From positions 1 through 5,595 of the forward strand of contig DASWHD010000229.1 in NCBI GenBank assembly GCA_036393335.1: 5,595 nt of DNA, written 5' to 3'. Numbering within the stretch: position 1 is the stretch's first letter; each line of letters opens with the position of its first letter. The stretch is from DASWHD01 sp036393335. GTDB lineage: Bacteria; CG2-30-53-67; CG2-30-70-394. The notes beneath the pieces were generated by a model. The model was not told where the DNA came from. It was given only the letters and a program-made list of their open reading frames with translations, and searched no databases. This document shows, piece by piece, positions 1 through 5,595 of the stretch. A program made the position numbers and the translations under genes.

Positions 1-18
1 GGCGATCTGCCACATGGG

Positions 19-42
19 GTCGCCGATAGAATCGGCTCCTAC
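19..42 (-). repeat. REP-like palindrome (GTAGGAGC type)
   Basis: Read on the minus strand from base 42, the sequence is GTAGGAG, then CCGAT-TCT-ATCGG, then CGACC. This is a GTAG head followed by a short hairpin (GCCGAT at 22-27 pairs with ATCGGC at 31-36, loop AGA) and a CGA tail. That layout matches the repetitive extragenic palindromes of Pseudomonas, Xanthomonas and related gammaproteobacteria, which are spread by RAYT (TnpA-REP) transposases. Only one copy is visible; a partner in opposite orientation could lie beyond the left edge. Confidence 0.68.
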
Positions 43-286
43 CGCGGGCCGGCCAGGATCTACGGCCATTTGCGCGGTCTCGCGACGATCCGTGGTGAGA
101 AATGCGGGTTAGACTCGTCGAGTCGGGCGAGGATCTTGCCCGAAGAACCCTTGTGACGGAATCGTGCCTGCGTTATTGCACTTTGGCTGCGCACGACGCC
201 CGGGGGGTGCCCCCTGACTACGCTCGTGAGGTCGTAGCCCAATCTTCTTTCCGGGCTTTTCTCCACAAGCCTGGGGGTCGCGATTT
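43..286. other. Hairpin-rich spacer without a convincing gene
   Basis: No reading frame here resembles a known protein on either strand. A 68-residue minus-strand frame (266-60) has no recognised motif or ribosome-binding site. The stretch carries successive short perfect stems: 106-110 with 146-150 enclosing two small hairpins (113-116/120-123 and 124-128/138-142), then 162-167 with 191-196, 202-206 with 210-214, and 218-222 with 233-237. This could be a structured RNA, the end of a decayed mobile element, or chance pairing in GC-rich DNA. No promoter is evident. Confidence 0.4.
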
Positions 287-309
287 CGGCTGTCCGGGCC
301 GGACAGCCG
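287..309 (-). terminator. Strong GC-rich hairpin just downstream of the operon
   Basis: Bases 287-295 (CGGCTGTCC) pair perfectly with 301-309 (GGACAGCCG), and 296-300 adds one more G-C pair, giving a 10-bp stem with a 3-base loop. It begins 12 bases after the stop of the transglutaminase gene in the direction of transcription. The minus-strand sequence after it is AAATCGCGAC, with no U-tract, so it is not a canonical intrinsic terminator. It may act with Rho, as an mRNA 3'-end stabiliser, or as an atypical terminator. Confidence 0.5.
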
Positions 310-320
310 TGGGCGGCGCC

Positions 321-1205
321 TCAGCCCGGCAGCGCCGCGACGTCCACCGAGACCGTGAGGCTGTGGCCGGGGTCGCTGCCGAAGATGACGCCCTTGAGCG
401 GCGTGACGTCCGAGAAGTCGCGGCCCCAGGCGGTCGTCATGTGCCGGCCTTGCGGCATCTGGTTGTTGGTGGGATCGAAGTCGAGCCAACCGGTCTCGGG
501 CAGGAAGACCGAGAACCAAGCGTGGGAGGCGTCGGCGCCCTGGAGCTTGGCCGCGCCGGGCGGCGGCACGGTTTCGAGGTAGCCACTCACGTAGCGCGCG
601 GCGAGCCCCATGGCTCGCAGGCAGCCGATGGCCAGATGGGCGAAGTCCTGGCACACGCCGCGCCGGTTGGCGAATACCTCGGCCAGGGGCGTGGTGACCG
701 AGGTGAAGCCGGGGGCGAAGGTGAAGTCGTGATGCACGCGCGACATGAGGTCCAGCACCGCGTCGAGCAGCGGCCGGCCGGGGGGAAAGGCGGGCGCCAC
801 ATAACCGGCGAGATCCGGGGTGGCGGCCACCAACGGCGAGTCCAGGACGAACTGGCGATTCTCAATCAGCTCGGGCTCGGTCGCGCCGGCGAGTCGTGCG
901 CGCACCTCGTCCCAGGGCATCTGATAATCGATCACCTCCTGCTCGCTCCCGCCATTCATCAGGATCTCGCTCACGGCGGTCACCGTGAGCCGCTGATGCG
1001 GTTGTTGGATGGAGAAGTAGGTCACCGGATTGCCGAAGAAATCGCGATACTCGACCCGCTCCAGGGGCAGGGGATCGATCTCCAGGTGATGGCTGAGGCA
1101 CTGTTGCCCCGCGACCTCGCGCGGCTTCAGGTACGCCAGGTTGTGGCACTGGCTGACCGTCCCGCCGTAGAAATAGGACGTCTTGTGAAGGACCCGGTAG
1201 ATCAT
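321..1205 (-). CDS. Transglutaminase-like protein (COG1305) with bacterial N-terminal domain
   Basis: A complete 294-residue protein of the usual family length. Residues 1 to about 85 form the bacterial transglutaminase-like N-terminal beta domain (PF08379), with the typical opening IYRVLHKTSYFY and YRDFFGNPVTYF near 53-64. Residues about 150-250 form the transglutaminase core (PF01841). The catalytic triad is intact: Cys185 in RRGVCQDFAH, His228 in ASHAWFSVFLP and Asp244 in GWLDFDPTNNQ. There is no signal peptide or membrane segment, so it is probably cytosolic. Bacterial members of this fold act as cysteine peptidases, amidases or transferases; next to an ATP-grasp ligase, a role in cleaving or transferring a ligated amide or peptide is inferred. 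The ATG at 1205 overlaps the stop of the fusion gene (ATGA), indicating translational coupling and one mRNA; no strong ribosome-binding site is visible. A stable hairpin begins 12 bases after the stop codon. Confidence 0.95.
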   Translation of the reverse strand: MIYRVLHKTSYFYGGTVSQCHNLAYLKPREVAGQQCLSHHLEIDPLPLERVEYRDFFGNPVTYFSIQQPHQRLTVTAVSEILMNGGSEQEVIDYQMPWDEVRARLAGATEPELIENRQFVLDSPLVAATPDLAGYVAPAFPPGRPLLDAVLDLMSRVHHDFTFAPGFTSVTTPLAEVFANRRGVCQDFAHLAIGCLRAMGLAARYVSGYLETVPPPGAAKLQGADASHAWFSVFLPETGWLDFDPTNNQMPQGRHMTTAWGRDFSDVTPLKGVIFGSDPGHSLTVSVDVAALPG

Positions 1206-3754
1206 GCGGATTCGGTCCCGGTGTCGAGGAGCTGGTACGGGCCCTCGACATGGCTGAAGTAGGTATCCGTCAGCGCCGCCGAGGCATCACTGACGGACTG
1301 ATAGAGACGGGCGAGCAGCGCCTCGAGGTGCGGTCGCAGGTTGCCCCCGGTCTCCGCCAGGCCCCGCGCGTCCGCGAGGCGCAGCAGCCCCGAGGCCTCG
1401 ATCACCCGGCGCATCTCGGTGGTGAGCGGGCGTTCATTCTGCCCCGGCAGCTCACCGACCAGTTGCTCCAGCTCCTTGACCTGGAAGATCAGGGAGCGGG
1501 GATTCGTCTCGTCGAGCAGCAGCAGGTCCAGGGCGGTCTCGATCTGTGGCTGGGCGTAGTAGCGACGCCGGTACAGGGTGAAGCTCTCCGCCGCCAAGAG
1601 CGTCGATTCCGTGAGCAGGGCCTCGACCCGCGGGTCCGTTTCCGGCACCAGCAACGAACGGACGAGGGTCGCCAGCAGCAGGGCGCGTTCGATGCGCCGG
1701 CCGAGACGGAAATAGCCCCAGCCGAGCTCGCCGCTCATGCTCTCACCGGTCGCGCCGGCGATCGCCATGAGCGCGGTCATGATCCGGTCCAGCGTCTCCT
1801 GCATGGATTGCAGATCCGGTGCCGTCCACTGCCCGAGGGCCATGAGCTCGTCGCCGATGTCGTTCAGCACCCGCCGGGTATCGGCCGAGACCAGGTTGTG
1901 TACGGCAGAGGCCGCCTTGAGGAACGTACCCAGATTGCCCGCCAGGGTCCCGGGCCGCTGCGCATTCTGGACGACATCCAGGATCTCGGAGATCGGATAC
2001 CCCAGTCGGTCGCCGCCGCCCTCGCCCACGAAACCCGGATAAGTAAAGGTGAGGTGGGTCAGCCCCTTGAGCAGCAGTTCCAGGCACGCCTGGCACACCG
2101 GATCCGCGAACTGGAGGGTCTCGTTGTAGCGGACATTGATGTTGCGGATCAGGCGGATGGTCGTCTCCGCGCGTGCCGCATAGCGGGCGAGCCAGAACAG
2201 ATTCTCCGCCGCGCGGCTGGGCAGGCCTTCCTTATTCTCCGCGGCGTAGGTCACCGCCGGCGATCGTGGCCACAGGCCCTCGGTCTTCTCGGGTTCGGAG
2301 GCGAGCACCCAGGTGTCCTTGCTGATCGCACCGGCCTGGTTGGACACGATCCACTCTTCGGTGTCTGCGCCGACCCGCGTCAACCCGCCGGGCATGACGA
2401 CGTAGGTGTCCTGCCGGGCGACGAGGAAGGCGCGGATGACGGCCGGGCGCGGCTCCAAGCCCGACTCCCGCCAAGTCGGGACGGAGGACGGCTCGACCCG
2501 TTCCTGGCCCACGTAGAGGTGGGGATGGACGCGGATGCGATCGCGCCATAGATCCAGGTCCGCCGCAGTCAGCCGATCCCCCCACACGGGCAGCACACCC
2601 GCCACGCGGTTGACGTGGCGCAGCACCAGCTTGTGGAGGTGGGCCAGCACATAGTCCCGCTCGGCCTGCTGACCACACCACCAGGTCGCCACCGAGGGCA
2701 GGCGCAGCCCGTGGCCGAAGAAGTGTTTCGCCAGCTTGGGCAGGAAGGCCATCAGCCCCGGGCTCTCCAGGATCCCCGATCCCAGCGGGTTGGCCACCGC
2801 CACGCGACCCTGGCGGATCGCGTGCAGCAGCCCCGCAACCCCGAGGCGGGAGTCCGGGCGCAGCTCCAGGGGATCGCAGAAATCACCATCGACGCGGCGC
2901 AGGATGACATCCACCGGCTCCCGCCCGCTCACCGATTTGAGCCACACGCGGCCATCCGTGACCATGAGGTCCGCGCCCTCCACGAGGGTGTAGCCCAGGT
3001 AGTTGGCGAGAGCTTGGTGCTCGAAATAGGTCTCGTTGAACGGTCCAGGCGTGAGAATCACCACCCGGGGATCGTCGCGGCCATCGGGCGCCAGGGCGCG
3101 GAGCGACTCGCGCATGAGGCGGAAGAAGGTCGACAACCGGTGGGGATGCGAATCGCGAAACAGGCTGGGCATCAGCCGCGACATCACGGTGCGGTTCTCC
3201 AGGGCGTAGCCCGCTCCGGACGGCACCTGGGTGCGGTTGCCGATCACCCAGATCCGGCCGTCGGGCCCACGCGCCAGATCCACGGCGTAGAGCGTGAGGC
3301 GCGGGGCGGGGACGCCGTCGGTGACGGCGCAGGCACGCAGGAAACCCTGATGCCCGTAGACCAGCTCCGGTGGCAGCAGTCCCTTCCTGAGCAGGTGGCG
3401 GGGCCCGTAGAGGTCCCCGAGGATGAGGTTCAGGAGCTCCGCGCGCTGCGCCAGACCGGCCTCGATGCCGGCCCATTCCCGGCTGCCGATCAGCAGCGGG
3501 ACGGGATCTAGGACCCACGGCCGGTGCAGGCCGTCGGCAGCCCCGTACACGTTGTAGGTCGCACCGTCGCCGCGCAGCATCCGGGCCGTGTCGCGCTGCC
3601 GCTGGAGCATCACCTCCGGTCCCATGGCCTCCAGGGAGTCGATCAGGTAGCGCCAGTGCTTGCGCACCTCGCCCTCGGGCGTGCACATCTCGTCGTAGGC
3701 GCCGGGCGGCGGCCGATACGCGGGACGATTGCGGAGGCTTCTGGCGGTGGTCAT
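1202..3754 (-). CDS. Circularly permuted ATP-grasp ligase fused to alpha-E domain (COG2308-COG2307)
   Basis: An 850-residue two-domain protein. Residues about 20-490 are a circularly permuted type 2 ATP-grasp domain (formerly DUF404/DUF407). Recognisable strings are YDEM (20-23), LGDLYGP (112-118), IGNRTQVPSGAGYALENR (171-188), TPGPFNETYFEHQALANYLG (235-254), VDVILRRVDGDFCDPLEL (281-298) and VANPLGSGILESPG (320-333). Residues about 511-840 are an alpha-E domain (formerly DUF403), opening with LPSRAAENLFWLARYAARAE and rich in helices. The two halves are separate adjacent genes in many bacteria; fused forms are also known. Predicted role: the ATP-grasp half activates a carboxylate as acyl phosphate and joins it to an amine, with alpha-E as partner or scaffold; the substrate is unknown. 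The ATG at 3754 is the first possible start after an in-frame TAA at 3760-3758. No clear Shine-Dalgarno precedes it; Met23 is a less likely alternative. The TGA at 1204-1202 overlaps the next gene's ATG. Confidence 0.95.
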   Translation of the reverse strand: MTTARSLRNRPAYRPPPGAYDEMCTPEGEVRKHWRYLIDSLEAMGPEVMLQRQRDTARMLRGDGATYNVYGAADGLHRPWVLDPVPLLIGSREWAGIEAGLAQRAELLNLILGDLYGPRHLLRKGLLPPELVYGHQGFLRACAVTDGVPAPRLTLYAVDLARGPDGRIWVIGNRTQVPSGAGYALENRTVMSRLMPSLFRDSHPHRLSTFFRLMRESLRALAPDGRDDPRVVILTPGPFNETYFEHQALANYLGYTLVEGADLMVTDGRVWLKSVSGREPVDVILRRVDGDFCDPLELRPDSRLGVAGLLHAIRQGRVAVANPLGSGILESPGLMAFLPKLAKHFFGHGLRLPSVATWWCGQQAERDYVLAHLHKLVLRHVNRVAGVLPVWGDRLTAADLDLWRDRIRVHPHLYVGQERVEPSSVPTWRESGLEPRPAVIRAFLVARQDTYVVMPGGLTRVGADTEEWIVSNQAGAISKDTWVLASEPEKTEGLWPRSPAVTYAAENKEGLPSRAAENLFWLARYAARAETTIRLIRNINVRYNETLQFADPVCQACLELLLKGLTHLTFTYPGFVGEGGGDRLGYPISEILDVVQNAQRPGTLAGNLGTFLKAASAVHNLVSADTRRVLNDIGDELMALGQWTAPDLQSMQETLDRIMTALMAIAGATGESMSGELGWGYFRLGRRIERALLLATLVRSLLVPETDPRVEALLTESTLLAAESFTLYRRRYYAQPQIETALDLLLLDETNPRSLIFQVKELEQLVGELPGQNERPLTTEMRRVIEASGLLRLADARGLAETGGNLRPHLEALLARLYQSVSDASAALTDTYFSHVEGPYQLLDTGTESA

Positions 3755-3821
3755 GGCTTACGCGCGCGTGGCGGGGTGGGGCCGTGAGGCACAAACGTTC
3801 ATCGTCTGGGTGATGCCCACC

Positions 3822-3848
3822 GGTGAATACGAAAAGGCTCTTTTCACC
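3822..3848. promoter_or_regulatory. Nested dyad upstream of the ATP-grasp/alpha-E gene
   Basis: GGTGAA (3822-3827) pairs with TTCACC (3843-3848), and within the same stretch GAAAAG (3831-3836) pairs with CTTTTC (3840-3845) around a GCT loop. The two pairings compete for overlapping bases. The site lies 68-94 bases upstream of the ATG at 3754. It could be an operator or an mRNA leader hairpin; no specific regulator is recognised. Confidence 0.3.
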
Positions 3849-3894
3849 TTAGCTGTGGGTCATCTCGTGACCGATCGCCGGGCCGTTGGGACGC

Positions 3895-3914
3895 AACCAC
3901 AGATGGACCCAGAT
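3895..3914 (+). repeat. Left arm of imperfect inverted repeat (CAGATGGAC type)
   Basis: The arm reads AACCACAGATGGACCCAGAT. It matches the reverse complement of 4124-4143 at 18 of 20 positions. Read on the opposite strand it is two decamer units, ATCTGGGTCC and ATCTGTGGTT. The two arms bracket about 210 bases of spacer. Similar strings with 10-base periodicity recur between genes in various bacterial genomes, as far as I recall; their origin is unclear. Confidence 0.7.
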
Positions 3915-3932
3915 CGTGCTTGGCGTGTCTTC

Positions 3933-3978
3933 CGATGTCTTCGCGAGCGGCCTGGCGATGTCTTCGCGAGCGGCCTGG
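3933..3978. repeat. Exact 23-base tandem duplication
   Basis: Bases 3933-3955 and 3956-3978 are identical over 23 bases; each begins CGATGTCTTCG and ends GAGCGGCCTGG. A partial, diverged unit (TGGCGTGTCTTC, 3921-3932) precedes them. The period is not a multiple of three, so the copies shift frame relative to each other, which argues against a coding role. The duplication lies just inside the left arm of the inverted repeat. Confidence 0.85.
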
Positions 3979-4113
3979 AAACGGAGGGGTCCGGCCGGAG
4001 GGCGACCCTGGGGCCACCGCGAGCTCCTGTCCGCTGCCTTTCCTAGAACGATTGCCGAGGTCTCACCACGGTGAACCGTCCGAGCCATCCCGGTGATGGA
4101 ATTCGGACCGGTG

Positions 4114-4143
4114 ATCTGCGTTCATCTGTGTCCATCTGGGGTT
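4114..4143 (-). repeat. Right arm of inverted repeat: three tandem 10-base units
   Basis: On the plus strand three consecutive decamers are visible: ATCTGCGTTC (4114-4123), ATCTGTGTCC (4124-4133) and ATCTGGGGTT (4134-4143). The last two, reverse-complemented, match the left arm at 3895-3914 with two mismatches. The array ends 30 bases beyond the stop of the DUF2126 gene. Confidence 0.7.
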
Positions 4144-4173
4144 CCAATCCCTCTTGCGGCAGAGGCAAGCTGG

Positions 4174-5595
4174 TCAGTCACAACCGTGGCGGTACCGGAG
4201 GTCCAGGGTGTAGGGATACTCCGGGCTGGGCTCCTCGGCGGGCGGGGACATGGGACCGGTCGGATGGCCGTCGCTCGAGAAGCGACCCAGCGTCGCGATC
4301 TCCGGGGGCGGCTCGATCGGCCCGGGGGTGTGGCCGTAGCCCCAGAAGCGGCTGATCCGGCGGGTCTCGGCCACGTAGGCGTTGACCGGGAACTCTTCGT
4401 AGTGCCGGCCGCCGGGATGCGCCACATGGTAGGTACAGCCGCCGATGGCACGCCCGCTCCAGGTGTCGATGATGTCGAACACCAGCGGTGAGTGGACCCC
4501 GATGGTGGGATGCAACGCCGAGGGCGGCTGCCACGCCCGGTAGCGCACGCCGGCCACGTACTCCCCGTGGGTGCCCGTATTGTGCAGCGGCACCCTGCGC
4601 CCGTTGCAGGCCACGAGGTGCCGCGCATCCGTCAGCCCCGTCACCTTGACCTGGAGTCGCTCCACCGATGAATCCACGTACCGTGCCGTACCGAGACTCC
4701 GCACCTCCTCGCCCAGCACGTGCCAGGGTTCCAGGGCGGCCCTGACCTCCAGGCGGATGTCCCGCACCGTCACCGAGCCGTAGTGGGGGAAGCGGAACTC
4801 CTGGAACGGGGCCAGCCACTCCGCCTGGAAGGGGTATCCCGCCCGCTGCAGGTCGCAGACCACGTCGTGCATATCGGCCCACACATAGTGCGGCAACATG
4901 AAGCGGTCATGCAGCTCGGTGCCCCAGCGCACCAGCCGGTGGCGGTAGGGTTGTCGCCAGAACCACGTGATCAGGGTGCGCAGCAGGAGCATCTGCACCA
5001 GGCTCATGCGGGCATGGGGGGGCATCTCGAAGGCGCGGAACTCCACCAGCCCGAGGCGGCCACTCGGGGAGTCTGGGGAGAAGAGCTTGTCGATGCAGAA
5101 CTCGGCGCGATGGGTGTTGCCCGTCACATCCACCAGCAGGTTGCGCAGCACGCGGTCCACCAACCACGGCTCCGGCACCTCGCCCTCGGGGATCTGCTGG
5201 AAGGCGATCTCCAGCTCATAGAGGATCTCGTCCCGGGCCTCGTCCACCCGCGGTGCCTGGCTCGTGGGGCCGATGAACATCCCGGAGAAGAGATAGGACA
5301 GCCCGGGATGATGCTGCCAGTAGGTGAGCAGGCTGCGCAGCAGGTCCGGCCGGCGCAGCATGGGGCTGTCGGCCGGGGTGGCGCCGCCGATGGTGACGTG
5401 GTTGCCGCCGCTGGTGCCGGTGTGATGGCCGTCGAGCATGAACTTCTCCGTGCCCAGGCGGGCCGCGCGCGCATCGGCATAGAGTGCCTGGGTCCGCGCG
5501 ACCATCTCCCCCCAGTCATGGGCCGGGTGGATGTTCACCTCGATGACGCCCGGATCGGGCGTGACGGCCAGCTTGCAGACGCGCCAGTCCCGCGG
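4174..5595 (-). CDS. Transglutaminase/DUF2126 putative amidoligase, C-terminal part (5' end outside window)
   Basis: This is the carboxyl part, 473 residues, of a COG4196-type protein. Family members are usually about 1,100 residues, with an N-terminal transglutaminase-like domain followed by DUF2126 (PF09899, putative amidoligase), so the transglutaminase half should lie beyond the right edge. The frame stays open to base 5595; the apparent start at 5538 is an internal GTG (Val) inside the conserved VIEVNIHP string, not a true start. Visible residues 49-68 hold the family signature (TEKFMLDG, then HHTGTSGGNHVT), followed by GGATPADSP and RRPDLLRSLLTYWQHHP. The Glu/Asn of EVNIHP and the HHTG/GGNH segment are plausible nucleotide or metal ligands of a glutamine-synthetase-like fold; this is inference. 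The C-terminus is a Pro-rich tail after FWGYGHTPGP, ending ...RHGCD with TGA at 4176-4174. Predicted role: ATP-dependent amide formation, probably cytosolic, with unknown substrate. It lies 419 bases upstream of its likely partner genes. Confidence 0.93.
   Translation of the reverse strand, partial: PRDWRVCKLAVTPDPGVIEVNIHPAHDWGEMVARTQALYADARAARLGTEKFMLDGHHTGTSGGNHVTIGGATPADSPMLRRPDLLRSLLTYWQHHPGLSYLFSGMFIGPTSQAPRVDEARDEILYELEIAFQQIPEGEVPEPWLVDRVLRNLLVDVTGNTHRAEFCIDKLFSPDSPSGRLGLVEFRAFEMPPHARMSLVQMLLLRTLITWFWRQPYRHRLVRWGTELHDRFMLPHYVWADMHDVVCDLQRAGYPFQAEWLAPFQEFRFPHYGSVTVRDIRLEVRAALEPWHVLGEEVRSLGTARYVDSSVERLQVKVTGLTDARHLVACNGRRVPLHNTGTHGEYVAGVRYRAWQPPSALHPTIGVHSPLVFDIIDTWSGRAIGGCTYHVAHPGGRHYEEFPVNAYVAETRRISRFWGYGHTPGPIEPPPEIATLGRFSSDGHPTGPMSPPAEEPSPEYPYTLDLRYRHGCD

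Larger units (their letters stand above)
3755..4173. other. 419-base intergenic spacer between DUF2126 gene and ATP-grasp gene
   Basis: No protein gene is supported. The longest minus-strand frame here (4088-3849, 79 codons) runs through the repeats listed separately and shows no familiar motif. The spacer should hold the promoter or readthrough leader for the downstream fusion gene, but I find no convincing -35/-10 pair or ribosome-binding site on the minus strand. Just after the DUF2126 stop there is only a weak 5-bp stem (CTTGC/GCAAG, about 4153-4169), which is not a credible terminator. In many genomes these two genes lie close together, so the length and repeat content suggest later insertion; this is inference. 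Confidence 0.55.

Noticed and set aside
60..266. 68-codon minus-strand frame downstream of the operon
   Set aside because: No recognised motif and no ribosome-binding site; the DNA is better described as hairpin-rich noncoding sequence.
102..1262. Plus-strand open frame of 386 codons
   Set aside because: It is antisense to the transglutaminase gene, whose catalytic motifs and family length are clear; the translation is Gly/Arg/His-rich and resembles no family.
1250..2551. Long plus-strand open frame of 433 codons
   Set aside because: It lies wholly antisense to the ATP-grasp/alpha-E gene, has low-complexity Arg/Gly/Gln-rich translation and no recognisable domain; long antisense frames are expected in GC-rich genes.
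2615..3511. Plus-strand open frame of 298 codons
   Set aside because: It is antisense to the conserved ATP-grasp domain, with no motif of its own.
2883..3794. Minus-strand frame of 303 codons overlapping the start of the ATP-grasp gene
   Set aside because: It is a frame-shifted shadow, rich in Arg/Pro/Ala, of the ATP-grasp reading frame that carries the conserved motifs.
3858..3872. GGTCA-TCTCG-TGACC small palindrome
   Set aside because: A 5-bp stem is common by chance in GC-rich DNA and nothing else nearby supports an operator or terminator here.
3849..4088. 79-codon minus-strand frame in the intergenic spacer
   Set aside because: It crosses the 23-base tandem repeat and the left inverted-repeat arm, has no family resemblance and no clear ribosome-binding site; more likely a chance frame.
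4153..4169. Possible terminator after the DUF2126 gene
   Set aside because: Only a 5-bp stem with a 7-base loop and no following T-run; too weak to call.
5536..5538. GTG at 5538 as the start of the DUF2126 protein
   Set aside because: The frame is open upstream to the window edge and the upstream codons continue the conserved family sequence (PDPGVIEVNIHP), so this is an internal valine.

Overview
The window is GC-rich and all three real genes lie on the minus strand, so it reads from right to left. Protein composition, GC-rich third positions, a Pseudomonas/Xanthomonas-type REP hairpin at the left edge and CAGATGGACACAGAT-type intergenic repeats suggest a gammaproteobacterium. The genus cannot be set from the sequence.

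Layout in transcription order. (1) 5595-4174: C-terminal 473 residues of a large transglutaminase/DUF2126 protein (putative amidoligase); its beginning lies off the right edge. (2) 4173-3755: 419 bases with no convincing gene, holding an imperfect inverted repeat built of 10-base units, an exact 23-base tandem duplication and a small dyad. (3) 3754-1202: an 850-residue fusion of a circularly permuted ATP-grasp ligase domain and an alpha-E helical domain. (4) 1205-321: a 294-residue transglutaminase-like protein with an intact Cys-His-Asp triad, overlapping the fusion gene by ATGA and so probably translationally coupled to it. (5) 320-1: 320 bases with no convincing gene, holding a strong hairpin just after the operon, a run of further hairpins, and a REP-like palindrome.

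The genes match a widespread but poorly characterised bacterial neighbourhood (COG4196/DUF2126, COG2308 ATP-grasp, COG2307 alpha-E, COG1305 transglutaminase). Comparative genomics has predicted that it makes and cleaves amide bonds, either building a peptide or peptide-like tag or modifying proteins. The ATP-grasp and GS-like amidoligase domains would form COOH-NH2 bonds at the expense of ATP, the transglutaminase-fold proteins would cleave or transfer amides, and alpha-E is an accessory helical domain. No substrate or product is visible here. The related Anbu (proteasome-like) peptidase that often accompanies this set is not present in the visible 320 bases downstream.

The most notable points are the ATP-grasp/alpha-E fusion, the repeat-bearing spacer that separates the DUF2126 gene from its partners, and the hairpin-rich downstream region. 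No tRNA, rRNA, CRISPR array or intact insertion sequence was seen.
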